From: Agrobacterium rosae
GTDB taxonomy: Bacteria > Pseudomonadota > Alphaproteobacteria > Rhizobiales > Rhizobiaceae
Assembly: GCF_002915175.1 (NCBI RefSeq)
Contig: NZ_NXEJ01000007.1
Location: 242,944 to 306,943, forward strand
DNA length: 64,000 bases
Direction of reading: 5' to 3'
The notes below the pieces were generated by a model. The model saw only the letters and a program-made list of their open reading frames with translations. It ran no database searches and was not told where the DNA came from. The position numbers were made by a program, and so were the translations under genes. Positions 54,888-63,948 of this stretch are shown here, one piece after another (the stretch's first letter is position 1; every line of letters begins with the position of its first letter).

Positions 54888-55540
54888 AGCTTGTCCTATT
54901 CGACTGCGACGGCACGCTGGTGGACAGCGTCGGCCTCATTCATGAGGTGATGGCGCGCACCTTTGTCCATTTTGGTCATGGCCGACCGGATGTGTCGCTG
55001 ACCAAGTCGATCATCGGCCTGACGCTAGACATCGCTATTGCCCGCATGCAGAGCAAACCGCATGTGGACGACGAAGCTCTGGCAATGACCGCGCACTATA
55101 AGGCGATTTTCGGCGATACCCGTTCCGAGGCTGGTTTTCAGGAGCCTTTGTTCGACGGCATCACTGCCATGATCGATGCACTGGCAAAACGCGAAAACCT
55201 GTTGATGGGTGCAGTCACCGGCAAATCGCGTCGCGGCCTTGATCTCATCATGGATACACACGGATTCCGCCAACATTTCATCGTATCGCGCACCGCCGAC
55301 GATTGCCCCTCCAAGCCGCATCCGGCCATGGTGACGGAATGTTGCAGCCAGACCGGCATCGTCCCGGCCGATACCATTGTCATCGGCGATGCGATTTACG
55401 ATATGCAGATGGCGAAGGCTGCCGGTGCGAAGGCTGTCGGCGTTGCCTGGGGCTACGCGTCCGTCGACGACCTGTGGAAAGCCGGCGCCGACGCTATCGT
55501 TGAGCATCCCAGTGAAATTCCCGGTCACATTCCGGGCTGA
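54884..55540 (+). CDS. HAD-IA family phosphatase
   Basis: This is a 218-residue hydrolase with motif I FDCDGTLVDSV (nucleophile and acid/base Asp), motif II in GAVTGKS and motif IV IVIGDAIYDMQMAKAAG. It is phosphoglycolate-phosphatase-like; the substrate is unknown. The cap region is alpha-helical (about 15-85). Overlaps on both sides of the gene cluster point to an operon with the pseudouridine synthase and the ATP12 chaperone. Confidence 0.93.
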   Translation: MKLVLFDCDGTLVDSVGLIHEVMARTFVHFGHGRPDVSLTKSIIGLTLDIAIARMQSKPHVDDEALAMTAHYKAIFGDTRSEAGFQEPLFDGITAMIDALAKRENLLMGAVTGKSRRGLDLIMDTHGFRQHFIVSRTADDCPSKPHPAMVTECCSQTGIVPADTIVIGDAIYDMQMAKAAGAKAVGVAWGYASVDDLWKAGADAIVEHPSEIPGHIPG

Positions 55541-55552
55541 TAAGGACATATC

Positions 55553-56344
55553 ATGCGTGACCTGTTGAATGACCTGACCGAAGGTCTCAGCCATCCCGAC
55601 CCCATCCGCCGTTCGCAAATCCAGATGCAGAAACCTTTGCCGAAGCGTTTCTACAAGGATGTGACCGTGGGTGAGACGGAGGAGGGTTCCTTCAACATCC
55701 TTCTTGACGGCAAACCCCTACGCACACCTGCCAAGAGCCCACTGACCGTGCCGACGCGAACGCTGGCACAGTTATTGCGCGACGAGTGGGATGCGCAGAC
55801 CGAGGTCATCGACCCAACACTGATGCCGGTGTCGCGCCATATCAACACGGCAATCGATGGCATTGCCGCAGATACGCAGGCAGTGTTCGAGGACATCCTT
55901 CGTTTTTCGTCCACCGATCTTCTGTGTTACCGGGCAGGGGAGCCTGAAGCGTTCGTGGCGCGTCAATCCGAACATTGGGATCCGATCATCGACTGGGCGA
56001 CGTATTCGCTGGGCGCGAGGTTCGTTCTTGTCGAAGGTGTGATGCATCAGGAGCAGCCGCGTGAAGCCATTGCCGCGTTTGCCGTAACACTGAGGAAATA
56101 CGATACGGCGATTGAACTTGCGGCTCTGCACACAATGACGACGCTCACCGGCTCGGCTATTCTGGCGCTTGCACTGGCAGAGGGCGAACGTTCTCTCGAG
56201 GAGGTCTGGGCTCTGGCGCATCTGGACGAGGACTGGACCGCCGAGCAGTGGGGAGAGGACGAGGACGCGCAGATACGACGCGCCAAAAGGCTCGTGGAAA
56301 TGCGCGCGGCCACAGACGTGCTGACGGCTGCCAAGAGCGGATAA
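55553..56344 (+). CDS. ATP12-family F1-ATPase assembly chaperone
   Basis: This is a 263-residue cytoplasmic protein of the ATP12 family, which in mitochondria binds the F1 alpha subunit during assembly. Visible blocks are PLPKRFYKDVTV, LDGKPLRTPAKSPLTVPTRT, LRDEWDAQTEVIDPTLMPVS and DLLCYRAGEPEAFVARQ. The family is shared by alphaproteobacteria and mitochondria. It follows the HAD gene by 12 bases. Confidence 0.94.
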   Translation: MRDLLNDLTEGLSHPDPIRRSQIQMQKPLPKRFYKDVTVGETEEGSFNILLDGKPLRTPAKSPLTVPTRTLAQLLRDEWDAQTEVIDPTLMPVSRHINTAIDGIAADTQAVFEDILRFSSTDLLCYRAGEPEAFVARQSEHWDPIIDWATYSLGARFVLVEGVMHQEQPREAIAAFAVTLRKYDTAIELAALHTMTTLTGSAILALALAEGERSLEEVWALAHLDEDWTAEQWGEDEDAQIRRAKRLVEMRAATDVLTAAKSG

Positions 56345-56422
56345 CGCCTGACGCCTTAACGATTTTCTAACCGTAAATGCGGATTATGGGCGCACATCCT
56401 AACGTAAGGGGAGGCGTCTATC

Positions 56423-56914
56423 GTGCACCGATCGCTGAAGCGCCTTGGCATCGTCTTGCTGGCGTCCCTCACGCTCATGTCATTCAGGCTGGAGCCTGAA
56501 ATGAGCGAGAGCGAGCGGTTGATGTATGACGTGCGCGGCGCATTCGTAGCAGCAAAGCCGGACGTTCCCGCCGAACTGATGCAATCAGTTCATTATCACA
56601 TTTCGAATGCGATCACCTCCACGACCCGTGACAGAAACCGCCCACGCGTCGTCCTGACCATTCGCCTGCTTTCCGTCAGCAAGGGAACATTCATGTTCGG
56701 TGAGCGTGCGTCGGCCCGCGTGGTCGTGCGTGCGGCGGCGGTGCAAACGGGTGAGGTGGTGGCAGAGACGAAATTCACCGCTACCATTGTTGGTATTGAC
56801 AAAGCTGCCATCGATGAGGAACTCGCTTATGGTATTTCAGAGCGTGTAATCACAGAGTTCCGTCTGAACCGTCCTGCCGCCTTGGCAACAGCTTTGTCTT
56901 CCGGTCGTTTTTAG
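56423..56914 (+). CDS. Secreted hypothetical protein, 163 residues
   Basis: I do not recognise this protein. It starts GTG with a strong GGGGAGG 8 bases upstream. A signal peptide-like segment (LKRLGIVLLASLTLMSFRLE) is followed by a mature part rich in V, A and R with VVVRAAAVQTGEVVAETKFT, suggesting a beta-rich fold, possibly binding a periplasmic partner. No catalytic motif or metal site is seen. It is convergent with fghA. Confidence 0.75.
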   Translation: MHRSLKRLGIVLLASLTLMSFRLEPEMSESERLMYDVRGAFVAAKPDVPAELMQSVHYHISNAITSTTRDRNRPRVVLTIRLLSVSKGTFMFGERASARVVVRAAAVQTGEVVAETKFTATIVGIDKAAIDEELAYGISERVITEFRLNRPAALATALSSGRF

Positions 56915-56927
56915 GCCAGCTCAGACG

Positions 56928-57761
56928 TCAGCCAAGCCGCTCCGCATGCCATTTCAGGTGATCGTCCATGAAGGTCGAGATGAAATAATAGGAGTGGTCG
57001 TAACGCTCGTGCATCCGCAGCGTCAGCGCAATATCCGTTTCCTTGACCGTGTCCTCGAAGAGCCATGGACGCAGGCCTTTTTCGAGGAAATTGTCGGCCT
57101 TTCCCTGATCAATCAGAAATTCCGGGAAACGCGCACCGTCTTCCACCAGCGCGCAAGCGTCGTATTGGCGCCACGCGGCCTTGTCTTCACCCAGATATTT
57201 TTCGAACGCAGGTTGAGACCAGTCGGCGGAGGAGGGCGCGACGATAGGGGCGAAGGCCGAGCAGCTTTTGAAGCGATCCGGGTTCTTCAGCGCAATCGTC
57301 ATGGCGCCGTGGCCACCCATGGAATGGCCGAAAATACCCTGACGGCTCATATCCACCCGGAACTGTTCCGCAATCAACGCCGGCAGTTCCTCGGTGATGT
57401 AGCTGTACATCTGGTAATGCTCGGACCAAGGCTCTTGTGTTGCATCGAGGTAGAAGCCAGCGCCCTTGCCCATCTGCCAATTGGTCAGTTCATCAGCGAC
57501 ATCATTGCCGCGCGGGCTGGTATCGGGGCAGACCACGATCAAGCCGAGCTCCGACGCCATACGGCGATATTCGCCCTTGTCCATGACATTGGCATGGGTG
57601 CAGGTCAGGCCAGAGAGATACCACAGAACCGGGCAGGGCTCTTCTGTCGCTTTTGGCGGCACGTAGACGGCAAATGTCATCTCGCAATTGGTGACGCTGG
57701 AATCATGCGCAAAGACGCCCTGCATGCCGCCAAAGGCGGAGTTTTGAGAGATGATTTTCAT
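56928..57761 (-). CDS. fghA: S-formylglutathione hydrolase
   Basis: This is a 277-residue esterase-D-type hydrolase, cleaving S-formylglutathione to formate and glutathione in formaldehyde detoxification. The nucleophile is in GHSMGGHGA near residue 147; the HYDHSYYF segment near the end supplies the catalytic His region. The formaldehyde dehydrogenase partner is not in the window. AAGGAAT precedes the ATG. Next on the same strand is a DUF1345 gene upstream. Confidence 0.96.
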   Translation of the reverse strand: MKIISQNSAFGGMQGVFAHDSSVTNCEMTFAVYVPPKATEEPCPVLWYLSGLTCTHANVMDKGEYRRMASELGLIVVCPDTSPRGNDVADELTNWQMGKGAGFYLDATQEPWSEHYQMYSYITEELPALIAEQFRVDMSRQGIFGHSMGGHGAMTIALKNPDRFKSCSAFAPIVAPSSADWSQPAFEKYLGEDKAAWRQYDACALVEDGARFPEFLIDQGKADNFLEKGLRPWLFEDTVKETDIALTLRMHERYDHSYYFISTFMDDHLKWHAERLG

Positions 57762-57788
57762 GGAGCTATTCCTTGTATGAAGACGCGT

Positions 57789-58451
57789 TCAGCCCGCCAG
57801 CGAGACAGCGGCGTTGACGGCCGCAGCGACGAGAACGGTGTTGAAGAAGAACGAGACGATGGAGTGCAGAAGCACGACTTTGCGCATCGACGTCGTGGTG
57901 ACGGCGACGTCTGATGTCTGTGCCGTCATGCCGATGACGACGGAAAAATAGAGAAACTCGTAAATCGCCGGCTCGTCGGTATCGGGAAAATCCATGCCAC
58001 CGCGCGGTTGCTTCTTCTCATGAGCTCTAGAGGGCCGCCAGAACAGATGAGCGTAATGAAGCGCCGTCATCGTATGAATGGTCAGCCAGCCGAGCAAGAC
58101 CGATAAAAACGCGAGCGTGAGAGACCACGCGGTTTCGCCAGCCGTGTGATTGAGCGCAATGAACAGCGATGCGACGGAAACGCCCACCGCCAGAAACGTT
58201 ATGGCGATGATTGCGATCGCCGGCAGATCGTCACTGTCGGCATGCGCTTTCATATGCGCCGCGGTGAGGCGAGGGAGGTGAAAACAGATAATCCCGAGAT
58301 AGGTCAAAAAGAAAGCGATCGCCGCGCCTTCGACCGCCAGAGACGGTATGGCGACCAGCAGCCCCACCAACACCAGCGCGCTGAGCGCAACAGCGATCAG
58401 AAAGGGCCGATGCCTCGAATAATTGCTGACCTTCTGCTGCGGTGTTTTCAT
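57789..58451 (-). CDS. DUF1345 membrane protein
   Basis: This is a 220-residue, five-to-six-helix membrane protein. Segments include RPFLIAVALSALVLVGLLVA, GAAIAFFLTYLGIICFHLPR and AIIAITFLAVGVSVASLFIA, plus a polar loop with RPSRAHEKKQPRGGMDFP. The family is uncharacterised and typical of proteobacteria and actinobacteria. The longer open frame to 58739 lacks membrane character and overlaps the next gene, so I take the ATG at 58451. Confidence 0.85.
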   Translation of the reverse strand: MKTPQQKVSNYSRHRPFLIAVALSALVLVGLLVAIPSLAVEGAAIAFFLTYLGIICFHLPRLTAAHMKAHADSDDLPAIAIIAITFLAVGVSVASLFIALNHTAGETAWSLTLAFLSVLLGWLTIHTMTALHYAHLFWRPSRAHEKKQPRGGMDFPDTDEPAIYEFLYFSVVIGMTAQTSDVAVTTTSMRKVVLLHSIVSFFFNTVLVAAAVNAAVSLAG

Positions 58452-58470
58452 TGATGTTCTCCAAACCGGC

Positions 58471-58917
58471 CTATTTCTTGACCCGACGGCACATGCGGTC
58501 AAGCGTTTCCAGAAACTGGGAGCGGTCACGAGGCGAGAAGGCAGCGTTGTAGCCCTTGCTCTCACCCGTTTCCCGCAGATGCGCGCCAAGATCACGCATC
58601 GCCGTTGCCATGCCGATATTGCTTTTATCAAAAATCCGGCCAGTCGGCCCGGTGACCTGCGCACCATTGGCGACGCAACGCCCCGCCAATGGCACGTCGG
58701 CGGTAATGACGATATCGTCTTCGCCCGCATGCTCCGCAATCCAGTCGTCGGCGGCGTCGAAAGAGCTGGATACGATAACGTTCTTTACCATCGGATCGCG
58801 CGAAGGCCGCAGCCCGGAATTGGCAACAAACGTCACCTCCAGCCCATGCCTCTCAGCCACCTTCAAAATCTCCGGTTTCACCGGACACGCATCGGCATCA
58901 ACATAAATCTGCGGCAT
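58471..58917 (-). CDS. UPF0178 (YaiI/DUF188) family protein
   Basis: This is a 148-residue cytoplasmic protein of the DUF188 family, which shares a PIN/NYN-like nuclease fold. It begins PQIYVDADACPVKPEILKVA and contains DIVITADVPLAGRCV, with the conserved aspartates expected for metal binding. The activity is unproven. I start at the ATG at 58917; a GTG two codons earlier is possible. It is 19 bases upstream of the DUF1345 gene and probably co-transcribed with it. Confidence 0.93.
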   Translation of the reverse strand: MPQIYVDADACPVKPEILKVAERHGLEVTFVANSGLRPSRDPMVKNVIVSSSFDAADDWIAEHAGEDDIVITADVPLAGRCVANGAQVTGPTGRIFDKSNIGMATAMRDLGAHLRETGESKGYNAAFSPRDRSQFLETLDRMCRRVKK

Positions 58918-58998
58918 CAACACTTCTTCTCAAACGAACTCAGACAGTCTTTTAGAAGCGCAGCCGCGATTTCCCAAGAGCTATTTGCGGGTTGTCGC

Positions 58999-59181
58999 TC
59001 ATTCGAAAAGCAAGAGCACGAATAGAGTAACGAACATGAGGGCAGCGGCGATATAACTCGATTTCCAGGTTGGGAAAATCCATATGAAGCGGTTGGGAAA
59101 CAAAAAGCGGTTCAACAGGAATGCTCCTGAATACATACCGGCTAAGAACAAGCTCGCTACGACGTCATGTGTCGTGATCAT
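58999..59181 (-). CDS. Small membrane protein, 60 residues
   Basis: This has two hydrophobic segments (VASLFLAGMYSGAFLLN and SYIAAALMFVTLFVLLLF) joined by a short aromatic loop with FPNRFIWIFPTWKS. It has no recognised family. The ribosome-binding site GAGAGG and its location 20 bases after the Bcr-type gene's stop on the same strand support it as real and perhaps co-transcribed. Confidence 0.6.
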   Translation of the reverse strand: MITTHDVVASLFLAGMYSGAFLLNRFLFPNRFIWIFPTWKSSYIAAALMFVTLFVLLLFE

Positions 59182-59201
59182 TCCGGCCTCTCATAATGAC
59201 A

Positions 59202-60425
59202 TCAGCAGTCAGCCGCTTGCACCGCCGAGGCGTCGCTGCGCAAAGCCACTTCCGCTACCGCAAGCGCGCTGATACCCGCAACGAAAAAGCCGACGGATAG
59301 ATATACGACCGTCCCATCATAAAGCCGACCGAAAGCAATGGCGAAGAGCGTCGAAACAAGGCTCGACCCCGAGGCGATGATGGATGCGCCGAAGCCGGCG
59401 ATCTGTCCGAGAGATTGCATGGCCAAGGCATTCAGATTGCCGAACAGCAGGCCCATGGTGAAAAAGGTGATGAAGAGCATCACGAGGAAAGCGGGAAAGG
59501 GCAGGTGGTTTCCGTAAGCGATGGAGGCGATCATCATGACAAATGTTATGCTGGCCAGACCGATGAAAGCCCCACGCGCCATGGCCTCCATGCCGAAGCG
59601 CTGAACGAGCCTCGCATTCATGAAGAAGGCCAGCGCCATGGAAATGGCAAGCCCGGCGAAATAAAAGGGCAGGGTCTCTGCAACGCCATAGGCATCATAG
59701 AAGACGTCGGCAGCTGTGCTGAGATACAGGAGTTGCGCGCCGAAGACGAGGCCGCTTGCCACAAACAGCAACGTGACACGACGGTTGGAAAGGATGCGGA
59801 TGCCATTGGCCACAAGCAGACGCGGGCGAAATGGAATGCGCCGCGCAGCAGGCAATGTTTCCGGATGCCGAATGGCCAGCCAAAGGCCAAGGGCGAGAGA
59901 AATCACCAGATAGGCGACGAAGACGCTGCGCCATCCCGCAAAGGAAATCAGTACCTGCGCCAGCGCGGGCGCAATCATCGGCACCAGAATGAAGAGGGTG
60001 AACATGAAGGACATGACCCGCGCCATGGCATTTCCTTCGAACTGATCGCGGATCATGGCACGCGTTGCGATCTTCGGGCCGGACACACCGATGCCCTGCA
60101 AAAATCGCCCGACAATGACCATCTCCAGCGAATTCGCCAGCATCGCGATGACGGTGCCACAGAGATAGATGCCGAGCCCGAACAGAAGCGCGCGTTTCCG
60201 CCCAATCGCATCGGATATCGGCCCCAGCAACAGCTCGCCAAACGCCATTCCGAAAATGAACAGCGAAATGACGTGTTGGGTGGAGAGCGGCGGTGGCGTA
60301 CCCAGCTCAGCTCCAATCGCGCGCAGGCCGGGCAACAGGGCGTCGATGCTGAGCGAGGTCAAGGATGTCAGGAGTGCATAAAGGATAAGGCGTTCGCGAA
60401 ACTGCATGGAGATGAAATGAGCCAT
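59202..60425 (-). CDS. MFS transporter, Bcr/CflA-type drug exporter
   Basis: This is a 407-residue, twelve-helix exporter. It has the Bcr/CflA hallmarks SLTSLSIDALLPGLRAIGAE, GPISDAIGRKRALLFGLGIY and a P-x-IAPALAQVLISFAGWRSVF block. Substrates of this branch include bicyclomycin and chloramphenicol, but none can be assigned. The ATG at 60425 is used; an internal ATG at 60407 lies just before helix 1 and is an equal choice. Confidence 0.92.
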   Translation of the reverse strand: MAHFISMQFRERLILYALLTSLTSLSIDALLPGLRAIGAELGTPPPLSTQHVISLFIFGMAFGELLLGPISDAIGRKRALLFGLGIYLCGTVIAMLANSLEMVIVGRFLQGIGVSGPKIATRAMIRDQFEGNAMARVMSFMFTLFILVPMIAPALAQVLISFAGWRSVFVAYLVISLALGLWLAIRHPETLPAARRIPFRPRLLVANGIRILSNRRVTLLFVASGLVFGAQLLYLSTAADVFYDAYGVAETLPFYFAGLAISMALAFFMNARLVQRFGMEAMARGAFIGLASITFVMMIASIAYGNHLPFPAFLVMLFITFFTMGLLFGNLNALAMQSLGQIAGFGASIIASGSSLVSTLFAIAFGRLYDGTVVYLSVGFFVAGISALAVAEVALRSDASAVQAADC

Positions 60426-60523
60426 TGTAGAAAAGGGATCAGAACAACTTATACGAAATGCGGAAGGCCACAATGGTTTGATATCATTGAAATTTCTGAA
60501 TACTCAGCTTTATTGTGTTCAAG

Positions 60524-60940
60524 CTATCGAACGATCAGGAAAACATCGCCGATCTTGCGCCGAGGCTTCAGCACCAGTTTGATTTCCCCGCGTTCGGCAC
60601 CATCGAAAATTTCAAATGACCGTTGGTTCTGCAAACTCACCCGCGATCGACCTGACACAAACGAGCAGTCCGAAGAACATTCAATAACCATCGTGCCAAG
60701 CTCGCCATCTTGTTGATTGAGTGTGATGGAAAGTTTGATACGAGGCTCAGCATTGGAAATGACATCACACTCTTCATTCATCCGACACATGGCCGCTCCC
60801 AAAAATGGGTCAGCGGTGCCATCAAGCATGATTGCTGCCTGTATATGACGGCTCTCGGAATTTGCTGTCTGGGCACAGGAGGGCGACGACGATCCTAAGG
60901 CGAGCAGAAACACCATTTGACTAAGGCGACAGTGGCTCAT
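60524..60940 (-). CDS. Secreted hypothetical protein, 138 residues
   Basis: I do not recognise this protein. A signal peptide (LSQMVFLLALGSSSPSCAQT, cleavage near CAQ/TA) precedes a mature domain with cysteines in MCRMNEECDVISN and IECSSDCSFVSG, possibly two disulfides, and a strand-rich C terminus (FEIFDGAERGEIKLVLKPRR). It looks like a small beta-sandwich periplasmic protein. GAGGACC lies upstream of the ATG. The neighbours give no functional hint. Confidence 0.6.
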   Translation of the reverse strand: MSHCRLSQMVFLLALGSSSPSCAQTANSESRHIQAAIMLDGTADPFLGAAMCRMNEECDVISNAEPRIKLSITLNQQDGELGTMVIECSSDCSFVSGRSRVSLQNQRSFEIFDGAERGEIKLVLKPRRKIGDVFLIVR

Positions 60941-61064
60941 TCGTGGTGGTCCTCGGTCCATTTATGATGCCCTCTGCGTCAACATAGCTGATGTTGCATG
61001 CCGCAATTACGATGTAGTGCTTTTCACAATCGATAGCGCAACGTAATGGCTGGAAATTTTCAAA

Positions 61065-61184
61065 ATGTCAGACTGGGTAGATTGGTTTCCGATTGTCTTC
61101 TTTCCGTTGAAGATTCTCGTTTTGGGCACGGGCATGTTTTTCTCCATCAAGTGGCATTACGATCAGGGGAAGAACAAGAAGTAA
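61065..61184 (+). CDS. Membrane microprotein, 39 residues
   Basis: This is a short but well-formed gene: start MSDWVDWFPIVFF, one long hydrophobic segment (residues 8-28) containing LKILVLGTGMFF, then a basic end (WHYDQGKNKK). The aromatic-tryptophan N terminus and lysine tail give a clear single-pass N-out/C-in design. GGAAA lies about 9 bases upstream. A 66-codon frame starting 19 bases earlier in another register overlaps it but looks random. Similar small proteins seem common in rhizobia; no function is known. Confidence 0.6.
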   Translation: MSDWVDWFPIVFFPLKILVLGTGMFFSIKWHYDQGKNKK

Positions 61185-61586
61185 TGAGATTTGTTGCCAT
61201 CGATCCAGTCATGGTAGAAGGAGGTCGCATCTGTCTTTCTCGATGAGCGTATTCCATTGTCGCAGCCTACATCCAGTGTCAAAGCTGATTAGAGATGCAA
61301 CGCCGCTGGCCCGTTAGAAATGCGACACTGGCACCAAGGATTAGCCCCCGACCGGACCGACTGGCCCGGGTTGCAGGGGTAGGGAGGGGGCGGGTGATGG
61401 AACACCCCTTCGGCTTTAGCTTCCTCACTCCTCACGACTACATTGCGCCAATAGCGGACGTTCGTTTCACGCATGGCATGGACCGATTAATGCCGAAGGC
61501 TAACCCTTGTATCGATACTTGGAGGCCAGAATCTACGCGTAGCTGGAGGAGGTGCTTGGTCCTCATCGTTTGACCGAGGTGCGAAA
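61185..61586. other. Non-coding or degenerate stretch before the S66 peptidase gene
   Basis: About 400 bases. A 92-codon plus frame (61295-61573) and a 61-codon minus frame have no ribosome-binding site, unusual composition (R- and P-rich) and no recognised domain. The segment reads like decayed sequence near the mobile end of the window. A ribosome-binding site (GAGGTG) for the next gene closes it. Confidence 0.45.
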
Positions 61587-62687
61587 GTGTTGAATGCTTA
61601 TCTTTTACGCGCGACGTTCAAATTGGGGAATCTCTTGCCAACTAAATCACTTTTAAAGCCCAAGCATCTGATGCGCGGTAGCCGAGTTGCTGCAATATCG
61701 CCATCGTGGGGCGGGCCATCGGTATTTCCGGCGAGATATGAGTTTGGAAAGCAGCAGTTAGAGCAGATATTTGGTGTCGAGGTGATCGAGATGCCGCACA
61801 CGTTAGCAGCAGCGGCTTGGATATCATCAAATCCGGCTGCTAGAGCTGCTGATATCATGCAAGCATTCGCAGACCCTTCAATAGATGCTGTATTCGCGAC
61901 CATCGGAGGCAGTGACGCGATCAGGCTCATTCCGCATCTCGATCTCTCAGTGATCAGAGATAACCCCAAAATTCTCTTGGGTTACTCCGACACAACTGCC
62001 CTGCATTTTGCATGCATGGCAGCGGGTGTTTCTTCTTTCTATGGGCCAAGCATTATGTCTGGCTTTGCCGAAAACGGTGGAGTTCATGGGTACACGGCTG
62101 ATGGAGTCCGTAAGGCTTTGTTTCGAGCCGAGCCGTTGGGAGAAATTCAGCCGAACTTGGAGGGTTGGACGTGCGAGAAAACGGACTGGGCTGACGTCTC
62201 AGCCCAACTGACGCCTGCGCCTTTACGGGCAGCTTTTAGGCCGAAGCTCCTTCAGGGCAGAGGTGTTGTGACTGGCAGGTTAATTGGTGGGTGCGCGGAG
62301 GTCTTGGAAATGCTGAAGGCCACCCCTTGGTGGCCGCAGCCTGAAGATTGGTCGGATGCCATCTTGTTCTACGAGACTTCCGAAGATGCCCCATCTCCTG
62401 ATTTCATAAGATACTGGCTACGCAATTTCGCCGCCCAAGGGATTTTGAAGCGCCTTTCGGGCATCCTCGTCGCGCAGCCTGACCCCGCCGGGAATGACAC
62501 TTATCGATCTCGCCTTGAACAGGTCTTCATCGATGTTTTGGCGGAGGAAGGCCTAATCCATTTGCCCGTTTTGTCTGGTATGGAGTTTGGGCACACACAG
62601 CCAATGATCACGTTGCCTTATGGGGGCTTGGCTCAAATCGATGCCGATAATGCTTCGCTCACCCTCCTAGAGCCTGCTACAACCTAA
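61587..62687 (+). CDS. S66-family serine peptidase (LD-carboxypeptidase/MccF-like)
   Basis: This is a 366-residue enzyme. S66 peptidases hydrolyse LD-peptide bonds of peptidoglycan, or, in MccF, processed microcin C. The triad is visible: Ser in GYSDTTAL (about residue 133), Glu in FYETSEDAPSPD (about 267) and His in GMEFGHTQP (about 334). The N-terminal VAAISPSWGGP is typical of the MccF-like branch. No signal peptide is present, so it is cytoplasmic. The start is GTG after GAGGTG; an ATG downstream (61671) would trim 28 residues. It lies near a mobile element and may be accessory. Confidence 0.88.
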   Translation: MLNAYLLRATFKLGNLLPTKSLLKPKHLMRGSRVAAISPSWGGPSVFPARYEFGKQQLEQIFGVEVIEMPHTLAAAAWISSNPAARAADIMQAFADPSIDAVFATIGGSDAIRLIPHLDLSVIRDNPKILLGYSDTTALHFACMAAGVSSFYGPSIMSGFAENGGVHGYTADGVRKALFRAEPLGEIQPNLEGWTCEKTDWADVSAQLTPAPLRAAFRPKLLQGRGVVTGRLIGGCAEVLEMLKATPWWPQPEDWSDAILFYETSEDAPSPDFIRYWLRNFAAQGILKRLSGILVAQPDPAGNDTYRSRLEQVFIDVLAEEGLIHLPVLSGMEFGHTQPMITLPYGGLAQIDADNASLTLLEPATT

Positions 62688-62745
62688 TCCCTAGCCCAGC
62701 CTGTAGGTTGTTGAGCGTGTCCAATGGGTTTCCAGTCGCAGCAAC

Positions 62746-63948
62746 TTAATGTCCGGTTTGGGCCAAAATTCGAGCGAGAGCTTTCTGTCGTCTCGCAATC
62801 ACCTCCGGATCGTTCATGAAATCCGTTCGCCTCCCAGGCTTGCGCCCGCGCTTTTGATAACCGTTGCTATGGCTACCATCGGGTATCTCGAACATACTGT
62901 TGGTTTGTCCGGTTCGGCGCGGACCACGTTTGCTCCGCTGTAGATCTCGGCCTTCCTGCATCTGAGCAACGAGTGACAGCATGTCATCCAGTCGCTTGTT
63001 CTCAACCACGGGCGACCGGTGGACGGAGCGAAGCGTGTCAAACGTCCTGTAGGGCAGCGTAAAGCTCTCGTGCATGATCTCCAGGCGGCCGTCAGGATAA
63101 TCGCAAACGATGACTTTCTGTCCCGCCAGTGACGTTGCCCGTTCTGTTGGATCTAGGATGAATATCACCTTGTCATAGCGCAACGTCAGGGATTGCGACA
63201 GTGTGCGAACCTCTTTGCGGCACATGGCACTGTCGAGGTTCTCATGGGCGGCGAGGGGACGGTGCATATCTTTCTGATTACGTGGTGGCTTGCCGAAACG
63301 GGCGTTGAAATCGACAATGAATTCTGGAGCATAATTATTGGCAGCCTCTATCGTGTCGATACCGCGAAGCCGCAGCTCCTTGACCAACCGATCCTGCAGG
63401 GTCTGATTGGCCCGTTCAACCCGGCCCTTGGCCTGTGGGGTATTGGCGCAGATGATGTCGATGTTCAGTTCATAGAGTGCGCGTCCAAACTGCGTCAGCC
63501 CACTCGTACGATCTTTCTGCGAAGCATGCGTAGAGCGAAACACGCCGTGCTTGTCGCTGTAAAATGCCAGCGGCTTACCCCATTGGTGCAAATAGGCTTT
63601 TGTCGCATGCAGATAATCGAATGTGTTCTCAGATCCGGCAAAACGCAGATGCAGCAGCTTGCCGGTGGCGTCATCGATGTAGACGAGAAGGGCGCATTTT
63701 GGTCCTCGGTTCTCGAACCACCAGTGGTGCGATCCATCGGTTTGCACCAGCTCACCGAAGCAGTCGCGTCGGCCGCGTGGTTGAAAGACACGCTTCTTGC
63801 GTTCTTTCCGTGAGATATAGATGCCTGCCTCGGTCATCCACTGGCGCAGCGTTTCCTTGCCGATCGCCAGTTGGTGTTGCTCAATCAGCTTCTCGCGAGC
63901 TAAGGTCGGACCGAAATCGGCATATCGCTCTCTGACTAGGACGCGGAC
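62746..63948 (-). pseudogene. 5'-truncated ISNCY-type DDE transposase
   Basis: The frame is intact from about 63948 to its stop but has no start codon; a TGA sits directly upstream (63951-63949). Coding similarity begins at LVRERYADFGPTLAREKL, where complete relatives carry about 80 more residues with a helix-turn-helix. The DDE core is present: Asp in VQTDGSHHW, Asp in FYSDKHGVF, Glu in GRVERANQ, and a downstream RKPGRR-type tail. The ATG at 63837 is internal. Truncation could come from deletion or from another insertion at 63949; the upstream sequence to the window edge is unrelated. Confidence 0.8.

Noticed and set aside
61046..61246. 66-codon frame overlapping the 39-residue microprotein
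   Set aside because: Out of register with the well-formed membrane microprotein and composition looks random.
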